A stretch of DNA of 64,000 nucleotides from Comamonadaceae bacterium. GTDB lineage: Bacteria > Pseudomonadota > Gammaproteobacteria > Burkholderiales > Burkholderiaceae_C. The position numbers and the translations under genes were made by a program. The stretch spans positions 124,001-188,000 of the forward strand of contig JAIXSQ010000011.1 of NCBI GenBank assembly GCA_027484575.1. The letters are read 5' to 3'. This document shows, piece after piece, positions 16,622 through 27,333 of the stretch. Below the pieces are notes generated by a model. That model was not told the origin of the DNA and did no database searches. It saw only the letters and a list, made by a program, of their open reading frames with translations. Each line of letters opens with the position of its first letter. The stretch's first letter is position 1.

Positions 16622-17359
16622 ATGGGACAGAAGGTTGCATACGTGACCGGCGGCATGGGTGGCATCGGCACGGCGATCTGCCAGCGCCTGCACAAGGAGG
16701 GGTTCACGGTCATCGCCGGCTGCGGCCCCACGCGCGACTACACCAAGTGGCTCGACGAGCAGAAGGCGCTGGGCTACACCTTCCACGCGTCGGTGGGCAA
16801 CGTGGGTGACTGGACCTCGACCTGCGACGCCTTCAGCAAGGCCAAGGCCGAGCACGGCCCGATCGACGTGCTGGTCAACAACGCGGGCATCACCCGCGAC
16901 CGCATGTTCCTCAAGATGACCCGCGAGGACTGGGACGCGGTGATCGAGACCAACCTGAACTCGATGTTCAACGTCACCAAGCAGGTGGTGGGCGACATGG
17001 TCGAGCGGGGCTGGGGCCGCATCATCAACATCTCGTCGGTCAACGGCGAGAAGGGCCAGGCCGGCCAGACCAACTACTCGGCCGCCAAGGCCGGCATGCA
17101 CGGCTTCACGATGGCGCTGGCGCAGGAACTGGCCAACAAGGGCGTCACGGTCAACACCGTCAGCCCCGGCTACATCGGCACCGACATGGTCAAGGCGATC
17201 CGCGAGGACGTGCTCGACAAGATCGTCGCCACCATCCCGGTCAAGCGCCTGGGCGCACCGTCGGAGATCGCGTCCATCATCGCGTGGATCGCCTCGGACG
17301 AGAGCGGCTACTCCACCGGCGCCGACTTCTCGGTCAACGGCGGCCTGCACATGGGCTGA
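16622..17359 (+). CDS. phaB: NADPH-dependent acetoacetyl-CoA reductase
   Basis: The 245-residue short-chain dehydrogenase reduces acetoacetyl-CoA to (R)-3-hydroxybutyryl-CoA for PhaC. It has the VTGGMGGIG cofactor loop, the NNAG motif, the catalytic Ser in [10 protein letters not shown] and the YSAAK motif. The [19 protein letters not shown] segment is diagnostic of PhaB. It ends the operon and is followed by a hairpin terminator. An AAGGAG site precedes the ATG. Confidence 0.97.
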   Translation: MGQKVAYVTGGMGGIGTAICQRLHKEGFTVIAGCGPTRDYTKWLDEQKALGYTFHASVGNVGDWTSTCDAFSKAKAEHGPIDVLVNNAGITRDRMFLKMTREDWDAVIETNLNSMFNVTKQVVGDMVERGWGRIINISSVNGEKGQAGQTNYSAAKAGMHGFTMALAQELANKGVTVNTVSPGYIGTDMVKAIREDVLDKIVATIPVKRLGAPSEIASIIAWIASDESGYSTGADFSVNGGLHMG

Positions 17360-17379
17360 GCGCGCCGCGCGCCCCCGAC

Positions 17380-17404
17380 GAAGGCCCGCCGCGTGCGGGC
17401 CTTC
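17380..17404 (+). terminator. Terminator of the phaCAB operon
   Basis: GAAGGCCCGC and GCGGGCCTTC make a perfect 10-bp stem with loop CGCGT, 20 bases after phaB. It also lies just beyond the stop of the convergent unknown gene and may serve both. Confidence 0.65.
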
Positions 17405-17419
17405 TGCCTGGTGCGGCGC

Positions 17420-17824
17420 TCAGGCGATGTCCTCGATCACCAGCATGCGGTACTTCTGCGCGTGCGAGGGCTTGTGCTCGCCCTGCAGCACCTCCACCGC
17501 CTTGTCGCCGTCGTGCCCCTCGGTGCGGATCAGCAGGGCCCAGTGGCCGTCGGAGGCGTAGTCGGCGAAGCGCCGCACCGTGTCCCCCTCGGTGCCGACC
17601 GACGGCATGGGGATGTCGCCGTTGCCGACGGTGCGCACGATGTCGCGCAGCATCACCTCGGGCGGGATCAACGCCACGGCCTCGCCGGCCAGGCCCGCGC
17701 GCGCCAGCGCCTCGCCGGCGGCGCGTGCCGCGCCCTCGGCTGGGAACATCGCGACGATGTGGCCGGTCGGGTAGAACTGGCCGCGCATGTTGAGCATGTC
17801 GGGACTGAGCTGGAAGGGCTGCAT
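17420..17824 (-). CDS. Conserved-looking protein of unknown function, 134 residues
   Basis: I do not recognise a family. The protein has no signal peptide or membrane segment. It reads as an alternating alpha/beta domain: a hydrophobic strand (HIVAMFPAEGAARAAGEALARAGLAG), the segment EAVALIPPEVMLRDIVRTVGNGDIPMPSVGTEGD, then HWALLIRTEGHDGDKAVEVLQ and a closing KYRMLVIEDIA strand. The repeated strand-helix layout resembles small stress-protein or ferredoxin-like folds, but this is only a visual impression. It is convergent with phaB and diverges from dusA. Confidence 0.72.
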   Translation of the reverse strand: MQPFQLSPDMLNMRGQFYPTGHIVAMFPAEGAARAAGEALARAGLAGEAVALIPPEVMLRDIVRTVGNGDIPMPSVGTEGDTVRRFADYASDGHWALLIRTEGHDGDKAVEVLQGEHKPSHAQKYRMLVIEDIA

Positions 17825-17951
17825 GGCGGGCTCCGTGGCTGTGGGGTGGCTGACCCGGCGATTGCAGCCCCCCGCTGCGCTGCCGGCTGTCGTCGGCCTC
17901 GGCGAGTCCCTGTAGGAAGGCCTCGCGCCCCGGCCCGGTAGCATCTCGCCC

Positions 17952-18947
17952 GTGAACGACTTTCCCCCTGCCAGCCGCTGGCGCCTCTCGGTGGCGCCGA
18001 TGATGGACTGGACCGACCGCCACTGCCGCCATTTCCACCGCCTGCTCAGCCGCCAGGCGCTGCTGTACACCGAGATGGTGACCACCGGCGCCCTGGTCCA
18101 CGGCGACGTGGCCCGCCACCTGGACTTCGGCGCCGACGAGCATCCCGTGGCCCTGCAGCTGGGCGGCAGCGAGCCGGCCGACCTGGCGCACTGCGCCAAG
18201 CTGGGCCAGCAGTGGGGCTACGACGAGATCAACCTCAACTGCGGCTGCCCCAGCGAGCGGGTCCAGCGTGGCGCCTTCGGCGCCTGCCTGATGGCCGAGC
18301 CGCAGCTGGTGGCCGACTGCGTCAAGGCCATGGTCGACGTGGTGGACGTGCCGGTGACCGTCAAGCACCGCATCGGCATCGACCGCACCGAGAGCTACGA
18401 CTTCGTGCGCGACTTCGTCGGCACGGTCGCGCAGGCCGGCTGCCGCGTCTTCATCGTCCATGCGCGCAACGCCTGGCTGCAGGGCCTGTCGCCCAAGGAG
18501 AACCGCGAGATCCCGCCGCTGCGCTACGAACTGGTGCACCGCCTCAAGCGCGACTTTCCGCAGCTGGTGATCGCCGTCAACGGCGGCATCACGACGGACG
18601 GGCAGGTCGAGGGCGAACTCGCGCAGGGCCTCGACGGCGTGATGGTCGGCCGCGAGGCGTACCACAACCCCTGGTGGCTGGCGTCCTGGGACGCGCAGTT
18701 CCTGGGCGCGCCGGCCGTCGAGCGCAGCCGCGAGCAGGTCGAGGCCCAGCTGGTCGACTACATGGTCGCGCAGGGCCGCTTGGGCGTGCCCTGGCACGCG
18801 GTGGCCCGGCACATGCTCGGGCTCTACAACGGCCTGCCGGGCGCGCGCCGCTGGCGCCAGGTCTGGAGCGACCACCGGCTGAAGGACCGCGACCCGCGCG
18901 AGGTCATGGCGCTGGCGCACGAGCGCCCGCAGCGCCTGGCGGCCTGA
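17952..18947 (+). CDS. dusA: tRNA-dihydrouridine(20/20a) synthase DusA
   Basis: The 331-residue FMN enzyme reduces uridines in the tRNA D-loop. The opening APMMDWTDRHCRHFHRLLS is diagnostic of DusA. NLNCGCPSERVQ holds the catalytic Cys99, and VKHRIGID with HARNAWLQGLSPKENR are the substrate and FMN contact blocks. The start is GTG (VNDFPPASRW). It is a single gene; a palindromic repeat follows 30 bases after the stop. Confidence 0.96.
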   Translation: MNDFPPASRWRLSVAPMMDWTDRHCRHFHRLLSRQALLYTEMVTTGALVHGDVARHLDFGADEHPVALQLGGSEPADLAHCAKLGQQWGYDEINLNCGCPSERVQRGAFGACLMAEPQLVADCVKAMVDVVDVPVTVKHRIGIDRTESYDFVRDFVGTVAQAGCRVFIVHARNAWLQGLSPKENREIPPLRYELVHRLKRDFPQLVIAVNGGITTDGQVEGELAQGLDGVMVGREAYHNPWWLASWDAQFLGAPAVERSREQVEAQLVDYMVAQGRLGVPWHAVARHMLGLYNGLPGARRWRQVWSDHRLKDRDPREVMALAHERPQRLAA

Positions 18948-18972
18948 ACCGCCGACGCGGTTCCCCCAGCCC

Positions 18973-19001
18973 CGTCGTCCCCGCGCAGGCGGGGACCCAC
19001 G
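18973..19001 (+). repeat. 29-nt palindromic intergenic repeat, copy 1
   Basis: The element runs CGTC then a hairpin (GTCCCCGC-GCAG-GCGGGGAC) then CCACG. It matches exactly, over 29 bases, a copy between mcm and meaB. It lies after dusA and may also act as its terminator. Confidence 0.7.
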
Positions 19002-19052
19002 GTCGCCCCAGGCACCGGTTCCAGCCACTCCTCGTTCCCACCCAAATGCTTT

Positions 19053-19073
19053 AGACTTGAAATATCCAGGTCT
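19053..19073. promoter_or_regulatory. Inverted repeat upstream of the CoA-aromatic operon
   Basis: AGACTTG-AAATATC-CAGGTCT has 7-bp arms with one mismatch around an AT-rich spacer, ending 11 bases before the start codon. It is a low-GC patch in a high-GC region and could be an operator or promoter element. The LysR gene downstream is one candidate partner. Confidence 0.4.
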
Positions 19074-19084
19074 GGAGCAATCGG

Positions 19085-21421
19085 ATGAAGATCGTCTGCA
19101 TCGGCGGCGGCCCCGCGGGGCTGTACTTCGCCCTCCTGATGAAGCGGCAGGACCCGTCGCACGACATCACGGTCGTCGAGCGCAACCGGCCCTACGACAC
19201 CTTCGGCTGGGGCGTGGTGTTCTCCGACCAGACCCTGGGCAACCTGCAGGCGGCCGATGCGCCCACCGCGGCGGAGATCCTGGGCGCCTTCAACCACTGG
19301 GACGACATCGAGGTCCACATCCGCGGCGAGCGCTTCCGCTCGGGCGGCCATGGCTTCTGCGGCATCGGCCGCAAGCGGCTGCTGAACATCCTGCAGCGCC
19401 GCTGCGAGGACCTGGGCGTGACGCTGCAGTTCGAGACCGACGTGCAGGACGACACGCAGTTCCCCGACGCCGACCTGGTGATCGCCTGCGACGGGCTGAA
19501 CAGCCGCATCCGCGGCAAGTACGCCGACACCTTCCAGCCCGACATCGACCTGCGCCAGTGCCGCTTCGTCTGGCTGGGCACGCACAAACGCTTCGACGCC
19601 TTCACCTTCGCCTTCGAGGAGACCCCGCACGGCTGGTTCCAGGCGCATGCCTACCAGTTCGACGGCGACACCAGCACCTTCATCGTCGAGACGCCCGAGG
19701 CGGTGTGGCAGGCCGCCGGCCTGGACACGATGGCCAAGGAAGAATCGATCGCGTACTGCGAACGCCTGTTCGCGCAGCACCTCGACGGACACGCCCTGAT
19801 GTCCAACGCCGCGCACCTGCGCGGCTCGGCCCAGTGGATCCGCTTCCCGCGCGTGGTCTGCAGGACCTGGGTGCACCACAACGGCCGCCAGCCCGTGGTG
19901 CTGATGGGCGATGCGGCCCACACGGCGCATTTCTCCATCGGCTCGGGCACCAAGCTGGCGCTCGAAGATGCGATCGAGCTGGCCCGCTGCATCGGCCGCG
20001 CCGGCGGCGACCTGCCGCGGGCGCTGGCCGACTACGAGGCGGTGCGCAGCGTCGAGGTGCTGAAGATCCAGAACGCCGCGCGCAACTCCACCGAGTGGTT
20101 CGAGAACGTGGCGCGCTACGTGCAGCTGCCGCCGGCGCAGTTCGCGTATTCGCTGCTCACCCGCAGCCAGCGCATCAGCCACGAGAACCTGCGGCTGCGC
20201 GACGCCGGCTACGTCGCCGGACACGAGGACTGGATCGCCGCCGTCGCCGGCGTGCAGCGCCCGCCGGGCCAGGGCCCGCTGCCCCCCATGCTCACGCCGT
20301 TCACGCTGCGCAGCGTGACGCTGAAGAACCGCGTCGTGGTCTCGCCGATGGCGCAGTACGCCTGCACCGACGGCGTGCCGGGCGACTGGCACCTGGTGCA
20401 CCTGGGCGCGCGGGCGCTGGGCGGCGCCGGCCTGGTGATGGCCGAGATGACCTGCCCGTCGCCCGACGCGCGCATCACCCCGGGCTGCCCCGGCCTGTGG
20501 TCCGAGGCGCAACGCGACGCCTGGGCCCGCATCGTGCGCTTCGTCCATGACCAGGGCGGCACCAGGATCGGCCTGCAGCTCGGCCATGCCGGGCCCAAGG
20601 GCTCCACCCGCGTGCCCTGGGAGGGCGAGGACCAGCCGCTGCCCGAGGGCAACTGGCCGCTGCTGGCGGCGTCGCCGCAGCAGTACCTGGACGGCGTGAG
20701 CGACTGGGCCCGCGCGATGACGCGCGAGGACATGGACCGGGTGCAGGGCGACTTCGTGCGCAGCACGCGCCTGGCCGCCGAGGCCGGCTTCGACTGGCTG
20801 GAGCTGCACTGCGCGCACGGCTACCTGCTGTCCAGCTTCATCTCGCCGCTGACCAACAAGCGCACCGACGCCTGGGGCGGCACGCTGGAGAACCGGCTGC
20901 GCTGGCCCCTGGCGGTGTTCCGGGCCATGCGCGCCGCCTGGCCGGCCCACCTGCCGATGTCGGTGCGCATCTCCGCGCACGACTGGGTCGCCGGCGGCAT
21001 CACGCCGGACGACGCGGTCGAGATCGCCCGGGCCTTCAAGGCTGCCGGCTGCGACCTGGTCGACTGCTCCTCGGGCCAGGTCAGCAAGCAGCAGCAACCG
21101 GTGTACGGGCGCATGTACCAGACCCCGTTCGCCGACCGCATCCGCAACGAAGCCGGCATCGCGACCATGGCCGTGGGCGCGATCACCGACGGCGACCAGG
21201 TCGACGGCATCATCGCCGCGGGCCGTGCCGACCTGTGCGCCATCGCCCGGCCGCACCTGGCCAACCCCGCCTGGACGCTGCTCGAGGCGGCCAAGCTCGG
21301 CGCCCGCGACGTGCCCTGGCCGGTGCGCTACCTCTCGGGCAAGAGCCAGCTCGAACGCAACCTCGAACGCGAGCAGGCGCAGGCCGCGCCGGCCCGCCCG
21401 CCCCACCTGCAAGGAGAGTGA
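19085..21421 (+). CDS. Bifunctional flavin monooxygenase/Old Yellow Enzyme fusion, 2-aminobenzoyl-CoA or salicylyl-CoA type
   Basis: This 778-residue protein fuses two flavoenzymes. Residues 1 to about 390 are a salicylate-hydroxylase-like FAD monooxygenase (Gly7-x-Gly9-x-x-Gly12, GD motif [23 protein letters not shown] near 272). From about 400 to the end is an FMN Old Yellow Enzyme ([35 protein letters not shown] near 575). Known fusions are 2-aminobenzoyl-CoA monooxygenase/reductase of Azoarcus and salicylyl-CoA 5-hydroxylase. Neighbouring enoyl-CoA hydratase, acyl-CoA dehydrogenase and RidA genes favour aminobenzoyl-CoA. No CoA ligase gene is in the window. GGAG lies eight bases before the ATG. 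Confidence 0.88.
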   Translation: MKIVCIGGGPAGLYFALLMKRQDPSHDITVVERNRPYDTFGWGVVFSDQTLGNLQAADAPTAAEILGAFNHWDDIEVHIRGERFRSGGHGFCGIGRKRLLNILQRRCEDLGVTLQFETDVQDDTQFPDADLVIACDGLNSRIRGKYADTFQPDIDLRQCRFVWLGTHKRFDAFTFAFEETPHGWFQAHAYQFDGDTSTFIVETPEAVWQAAGLDTMAKEESIAYCERLFAQHLDGHALMSNAAHLRGSAQWIRFPRVVCRTWVHHNGRQPVVLMGDAAHTAHFSIGSGTKLALEDAIELARCIGRAGGDLPRALADYEAVRSVEVLKIQNAARNSTEWFENVARYVQLPPAQFAYSLLTRSQRISHENLRLRDAGYVAGHEDWIAAVAGVQRPPGQGPLPPMLTPFTLRSVTLKNRVVVSPMAQYACTDGVPGDWHLVHLGARALGGAGLVMAEMTCPSPDARITPGCPGLWSEAQRDAWARIVRFVHDQGGTRIGLQLGHAGPKGSTRVPWEGEDQPLPEGNWPLLAASPQQYLDGVSDWARAMTREDMDRVQGDFVRSTRLAAEAGFDWLELHCAHGYLLSSFISPLTNKRTDAWGGTLENRLRWPLAVFRAMRAAWPAHLPMSVRISAHDWVAGGITPDDAVEIARAFKAAGCDLVDCSSGQVSKQQQPVYGRMYQTPFADRIRNEAGIATMAVGAITDGDQVDGIIAAGRADLCAIARPHLANPAWTLLEAAKLGARDVPWPVRYLSGKSQLERNLEREQAQAAPARPPHLQGE

Positions 21422-21426
21422 CCACG

Positions 21427-22277
21427 ATGAGCGACACCCTCGATCCCGCGCTGGCCGCGGGCAACCAGCGCCGGCTGGCCGGCTACCAGGCCCGGCACTT
21501 CCGGTGGCAGGTGGACGGCAAGGTGGCCACGGTCACCCTGGACCGGCCCGAGCGCAAGAACCCGCTGACCTTCGACTCGTATGCCGAGCTGCGCGACCTG
21601 TTCGGCCAGCTGCGCCATGCCGTCGACGTGCATGCGGTGGTGGTCACCGGCGCCGGCGGCAACTTCTGCTCGGGGGGCGACGTGCACGAGATCATCGGCC
21701 CGCTGGTGCAGCTCCCCGCGCCCGAGCTGCTGCTGTTCACCCGCATGACGGGTGACCTGGTCAAGGCCATGCGCGCCTGCCCGCAGCCCGTGGTGGCCGC
21801 CGTCGACGGCATCTGCGCCGGCGCCGGCGCCATCGTGGCGATGGCCTCCGACCTGCGCCTGGCCACGGCGCGCAGCAAGACCGCCTTCCTGTTCAACCGC
21901 GTCGGCCTGGCCGGCTGCGACATGGGCGCCTGCGCCATGCTGCCGCGCCTGATCGGCCAGGGCCGGGCCAGCGAGCTGCTGTACACCGGCCGCGCGATGT
22001 CGGGCGAGGAGGGCGAGCGCTGGGGCTTCCACAACCGGCTGGTCGCGCCCGAGGACCTGCTCGGCGAGGCGCAGCAGCTGGCCGCCGCCATCGCCGCCGG
22101 TCCCACCTTCGCCAACGGCATCACCAAGACCATGCTCCACCAGGAGTGGGCCATGACCATCGACCAGGCGATCGAGGCCGAGGCCCAGGCGCAGGCGCTC
22201 TGCATGCTCACCGGCGACTTCCGCCGGGCCTACGAGGCCTTCGTCGCGAAACGCCAGCCGGTGTTCGAGGGGAACTG

Positions 22278-22278
<1 letters not shown>
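21427..22278 (+). CDS. Enoyl-CoA hydratase/isomerase family protein
   Basis: The 283-residue crotonase-fold protein probably hydrates or hydrolyses a ring-derived CoA thioester after the fused flavoenzyme. The CoA/oxyanion signature [12 protein letters not shown] is present, as is the second oxyanion region [19 protein letters not shown]. In place of the usual Glu-rich PEIGLGLIPG segment it has [22 protein letters not shown], so the catalytic acid differs from that of classic hydratases. The start is six bases after the preceding stop and its own stop overlaps the next ATG by one base, so it is firmly in the operon. Confidence 0.85.
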
Positions 22279-23452
<1,174 letters not shown>

Positions 23453-23456
<4 letters not shown>

Positions 23457-23854
23457 GCCACGACACCGTCCTGCCCGAGGGCTGGCCCCGCCCCAGGGGC
23501 TACGCCAACGCGGTGCTGGCCCAGCCGGGCCGGCTGCTGTCCATCGCCGGCATGATCGGCTGGGACGCGCAGCAGCGCTTCCACAGCGACGACTTCGGGC
23601 AGCAGGCGCGCCAGGCGCTGGCCAACGTGGTCGACTGCCTGCGCGCGGCCGGCGCCGGCCCCGAGCACATCGTGCGCATGACCTGGTACGTCACCGACAA
23701 GCGGGCCTACCTGGCGGCCGGCGCGCAGGTGGGCGCCGCGTTCCGCGAGCTGATCGGCCACTACGCGATCGCGATGACGGCGGTCGAGGTCAAGGCGCTG
23801 ATCGAGGACCGCGCGCTGGTGGAGATCGAGGTCACCGCGGTGCTGCCCGCCTGA
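23453..23854 (+). CDS. RidA/YjgF family protein lacking the canonical active-site arginine
   Basis: The 133-residue protein has the RidA fold pattern ([63 protein letters not shown]). RidA proteins hydrolyse reactive enamines and imines to ketones and ammonia, which suits a pathway from 2-aminobenzoyl-CoA. However, the usual PAR motif that carries the essential arginine reads IAM here, so deaminase activity of the classic type is doubtful. It overlaps the previous gene (ATGA) and its last 23 bases overlap the convergent LysR gene. Confidence 0.85.
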
Positions 23855-24755
23855 GCGGCACCGCCCCGGCGGCGCCGGCGCATTCGTCCAGCAGCCACTG
23901 GCGCAGCACCTGCAGCGCCGGCGAGGGCTCGCGGTCGGCCGGCGTCACCAGCCAGTAGTCGCGGCCCGCGGCCGCCTGCGCCACCGGCCGCAGCAGCCGG
24001 CCGGCCGCCTCCTCGGGCGCGGCCAGGTAGTCGGGCACCAGCGCCACCCCCAGCCCGGCAATGGCCGCCTGCAACGACATCGAGAACAGCTCGTAGCGCG
24101 GGCCGGCCATCGCGTCCGCATCGGGCACCCCCGCCGCCGCGAACCAGTCGCGCCAGGCCTCGGGCCGCGTGCCCTGCTGCAGCAGCGGCAGCTCGGCCAG
24201 TTGCCGGGCCGTCACCCGCCTGCGGGGTGCCACCAGCGCCGGGCTGCACACCGGCACCACGCGCTCGGCCATCAGGAACGTCGCCTCGGTGCCGGGCCAG
24301 GCGCCGGTGCCCGCATGGATGGCGGCGTCCAGCCCGGCCTCGGCGAACAGGAAGGGGCGGGTGCGGCTGGCCAGGTGCAGCGTCAGGCCCGGCGCCCGTT
24401 CGCGCAGCCGCGGCAGCCTCGGCACCAGCCAGTGGGCGGCGAAGCTGGGCACCACGCCCAGCTCGACGGCACCGCCACGGCCGGCGCGGCCGCGCAGGTC
24501 GCGCAGCTCGCGCTCCATCTCGTCCAGGGAGCGCACCACGTGGCGGTGGTAATCGCGGCCCGCGTCGGTCAGGGCGATGCCGTGCCGGGTGCGGCGGAAC
24601 AGCGGCACGCCCACGAGCTCCTGCAGCGCCGTGACCTGCCGGCCGATGGCGCTGGGCGTCAGCGCGAGCTCGCCGGCGGCGGCGGTGAAGCTCTGGTGGC
24701 GGGCGGCCGCCTCGAAGGCGGCGAGCATGGCGGTGCCGGGGAGTCTGCGGCGCAT
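23832..24755 (-). CDS. LysR family transcriptional regulator, GcvA-like
   Basis: The 307-residue protein has an amino-terminal winged helix-turn-helix (MLAAFEAAARHQSFTAAAGELALTPSAIGRQVTALQELVGVPLFRR) and a carboxyl effector-binding domain. The GcvA subgroup is suggested by the opening LPGTAMLAAFEAAARH. It diverges from glutaryl-CoA dehydrogenase with a 100-base gap, so it most likely activates that gene and perhaps the CoA-transferase, using a CoA ester or dicarboxylate as effector. The start is the ATG before RRRLPG, directly before the DNA-binding domain. Confidence 0.88.
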   Translation of the reverse strand: MRRRLPGTAMLAAFEAAARHQSFTAAAGELALTPSAIGRQVTALQELVGVPLFRRTRHGIALTDAGRDYHRHVVRSLDEMERELRDLRGRAGRGGAVELGVVPSFAAHWLVPRLPRLRERAPGLTLHLASRTRPFLFAEAGLDAAIHAGTGAWPGTEATFLMAERVVPVCSPALVAPRRRVTARQLAELPLLQQGTRPEAWRDWFAAAGVPDADAMAGPRYELFSMSLQAAIAGLGVALVPDYLAAPEEAAGRLLRPVAQAAAGRDYWLVTPADREPSPALQVLRQWLLDECAGAAGAVPLRRAAPR

Positions 24756-24855
24756 GATCGACGATTCTTGCAGATCTGGATGCGCATCTCGCGGTTGTCG
24801 AGCCGGTGCAAGCGGGTAGAGTGGCGGCATCCCCCGACTTCGCTGCACAACTGAC

Positions 24856-26037
24856 ATGGCCTCCTCCAAAGCCGCCTTCCACTGGGACGACCCGCTGCTG
24901 CTCGAGCAGCAGCTCACCGACGACGAGCGCGCGGTGCGCGACGCCGCCCGTGCGTATTGCCAGGGCCAGCTGGCCCCGCGCGTGCTGGAGGCCTTCCGCA
25001 CCGAGACCACCGACCCGGGCATCTTCCGCGAGATGGGCGAGCTGGGGCTGCTGGGCCCCACCATCCCCGAGCAGTACGGCGGCGCCGGCCTGAACTACGT
25101 GAGCTACGGCCTGATCGCCCGCGAGGTCGAGCGGGTGGACTCGGGCTACCGCTCGATGATGAGCGTGCAGTCCTCGCTGGTCATGGTGCCGATCTTCGAG
25201 TTCGGCAACGAGGCGACCAGGCAGAAGTTCCTGCCCAAGCTGGCCACGGGCGAGTTCATCGGCTGCTTCGGCCTGACCGAGCCGAACCACGGCTCCGACC
25301 CCGCGAGCATGGTCACCCGCGCGCGCAAGGTGCCCGGCGGCTACAGCCTGACCGGCAGCAAGATGTGGATCTCGAACTCGCCGTTCGCCGACGTGTTCGT
25401 GGTCTGGGCCAAGGACGACGAAGGCTCGATCCGCGGCTTCGTGCTGGAGAAAGGCGCCAAGGGCCTGTCGGCACCCAAGGTCAAGGGCAAGGTCGGCCTG
25501 CGCGCCTCGGTCACCGGCGAGATCGTGATGGAGGAGGTGTTCTGCCCCGAGGAGCACGCCTTCCCCGAGGTGCGCGGCCTCAAGGGCCCGTTCACCTGCC
25601 TGAACTCGGCCCGCTACGGCATCGCCTGGGGCGCGCTGGGCGCCGCCGAGGACTGCTGGCACCGCGCGCGCCAGTACGTGCTGGACCGCAAGCAGTTCGG
25701 CAAGCCGCTGGCGGCCAACCAGCTGATCCAGAAGAAGCTGGCCGACATGCAGACCGAGATCACGCTGGGCCTGCAGGGCTGCCTGCGCCTGGGCCGCATG
25801 AAGGACGAGGGCACCGCCGCGGTCGAGATCACCTCGATCATGAAGCGCAACTCCTGCGGCAAGGCGCTGGACATCGCCCGCATGGCGCGCGACATGATGG
25901 GCGGCAACGGCATCAGCGACGAGTTCGGCGTGGCGCGCCACATGGTCAACCTCGAGGTGGTCAACACCTACGAAGGCACCCACGACATCCACGCGCTGAT
26001 CCTGGGCCGCGCCCAGACCGGCATCGCCGCGTTCTGA
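24856..26037 (+). CDS. gcdH: Glutaryl-CoA dehydrogenase
   Basis: The 393-residue FAD enzyme oxidises and decarboxylates glutaryl-CoA to crotonyl-CoA. Diagnostic segments are [58 protein letters not shown] and [22 protein letters not shown]; the last carries the catalytic Glu at about residue 372. It diverges from a LysR gene and is followed after five bases by a CoA-transferase gene that can make its substrate. It completes degradation of lysine, tryptophan-type or ring-derived dicarboxylates. Confidence 0.95.
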   Translation: MASSKAAFHWDDPLLLEQQLTDDERAVRDAARAYCQGQLAPRVLEAFRTETTDPGIFREMGELGLLGPTIPEQYGGAGLNYVSYGLIAREVERVDSGYRSMMSVQSSLVMVPIFEFGNEATRQKFLPKLATGEFIGCFGLTEPNHGSDPASMVTRARKVPGGYSLTGSKMWISNSPFADVFVVWAKDDEGSIRGFVLEKGAKGLSAPKVKGKVGLRASVTGEIVMEEVFCPEEHAFPEVRGLKGPFTCLNSARYGIAWGALGAAEDCWHRARQYVLDRKQFGKPLAANQLIQKKLADMQTEITLGLQGCLRLGRMKDEGTAAVEITSIMKRNSCGKALDIARMARDMMGGNGISDEFGVARHMVNLEVVNTYEGTHDIHALILGRAQTGIAAF

Positions 26038-26042
26038 CCTCC

Positions 26043-27269
26043 ATGGCTTCCGACGCGCAAGACCGCCGGCCCGCGGCGGCGCTGCCGCTGTCCGGCGTGC
26101 GGGTGCTGGACCTGTCGCGGGTGCTGGCGGGGCCGCTGTGCGGCCAGGTGCTGGGCGACCTGGGCGCCGAGGTGATCAAGGTCGAGCATCCCCAGCGCGG
26201 CGACGACACCCGCGACTGGGGCATCCGGGTCGGCAAGACCGAGACCGCCTACTTCAACAGCATGAACCGCAACAAGCGGTCGGTGACGGTGGACCTGCAG
26301 GCGCCCGCCGGCCAGCAGCTGGTCCGCGACCTGGCCCGCCGGTGCGACGTGGTGATCCAGAACTTCAAGACCGGCGGCGCCGAGAAGATGGGCCTGGGCT
26401 ACGAGGACATCCGGGCGGTCAGGCCGGACGTCGTCTACTGCTCGGTGTCGGGCTACGACCGGCACGGCGCCGAGGCGGCGCGCCCCGGCTACGACCTGGT
26501 GATCCAGGGCGAGGCCGGGCTGATGGCCATCAACGGCGAGCCCACCCAGCCGCCGCTGAAGTTCGGCGTGGCGGCGGTGGACATGTTCACCGGCATGTAC
26601 GCCGCGCAGGCGGTGCTCGCCGCGCTGTTCGACCGCCAGCGCACCGGCCGGGGCCGGCACGTGGAGATGGCGCTGTTCGACTGCGGCCTGATGGTCTCGG
26701 CCTACTACGGGCTCGAGGCGCTGCTGATGCAGCAGGACCCGCCGCGCTACGGCAACGCCCATCCGTCCATCGTGCCGTACGGCGTGTTCGACGCGCAGGA
26801 CGGCCCGCTGATCATCGCGGTGGGCAACAACGCGCAGTTCACGCGCTTCTGCACCGAGGTGATCGAGCGGCCGGACATCGTGGCCGATGCGCGCTACGCC
26901 ACCAACCTGGCCCGCGGCCAGAACCGCGACACGCTGGTGCCGCAGCTGCTGGCCGAGCTGCGCGCGCGCCCGCGGACGCTGCTGCTCGAGCGGCTGTCGC
27001 GTGCCGGCATCCCCTGCGGCGAGGTGCTGGGCCTGCTGGAGGCGCTGCAGTCGCCGCGTGCGCAGGCCGCCGGCCTGGTCACGCGGCAGCCGCATCCGGT
27101 GGCCGGCAGCACGCCGGTGATGGCACCGCCGTACCGGCTCGATGGCGAGCGCATGCCCGTGCGGCATGCGCCGCCGGTGCTGGGCGAAGCCACCGACGAG
27201 GTGCTGCGCGGCCTCGGCGGCCTCGACGACGCGGCCATCGCCGCGCTGCGCGCCCAAGGCGTGGTCTGA
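26043..27269 (+). CDS. Class III (CaiB/BaiF) CoA-transferase, probably glutarate CoA-transferase
   Basis: The 408-residue enzyme moves CoA between carboxylic acids without free intermediates. It begins with the family pattern LSGVRVLDLSRVLAGPLCGQVLGDLGAEVIKVE, and the likely catalytic Asp151 lies in RPGYDLVIQGEAGLM. HVEMALFDCGLMVSAYYGLEALL is the conserved central helix. Being five bases after gcdH, it resembles mammalian SUGCT (succinyl-CoA:glutarate CoA-transferase), which is also functionally linked to GcdH. The substrate is inferred from context. Confidence 0.88.
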   Translation: MASDAQDRRPAAALPLSGVRVLDLSRVLAGPLCGQVLGDLGAEVIKVEHPQRGDDTRDWGIRVGKTETAYFNSMNRNKRSVTVDLQAPAGQQLVRDLARRCDVVIQNFKTGGAEKMGLGYEDIRAVRPDVVYCSVSGYDRHGAEAARPGYDLVIQGEAGLMAINGEPTQPPLKFGVAAVDMFTGMYAAQAVLAALFDRQRTGRGRHVEMALFDCGLMVSAYYGLEALLMQQDPPRYGNAHPSIVPYGVFDAQDGPLIIAVGNNAQFTRFCTEVIERPDIVADARYATNLARGQNRDTLVPQLLAELRARPRTLLLERLSRAGIPCGEVLGLLEALQSPRAQAAGLVTRQPHPVAGSTPVMAPPYRLDGERMPVRHAPPVLGEATDEVLRGLGGLDDAAIAALRAQGVV

Positions 27270-27273
27270 GCCC

Positions 27274-27290
27274 CGGGCCCTGCGGGCCCG
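27274..27290 (+). other. Short hairpin after the CoA-transferase gene
   Basis: CGGGCCC and GGGCCCG pair with a three-base loop four bases after the stop. It may be a weak terminator separating gcdH-CoA-transferase from the Bug receptor gene. Confidence 0.35.
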
Positions 27291-27333
27291 CGCGATCCCC
27301 AAGACATCCAGAACGAGACGAGAGAGACACCCG

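Noticed and set aside
13241..17350. Very long open frame (over 1300 codons) antisense to phaCAB
   Set aside because: It is antisense to three certain genes, is dominated by His, Arg, Ala and Gly as expected for the complement of GC-rich codons, and has no domain. Similar long shadows occur opposite mcm-meaB (31.9-35.5 kb), iscS and hscA.
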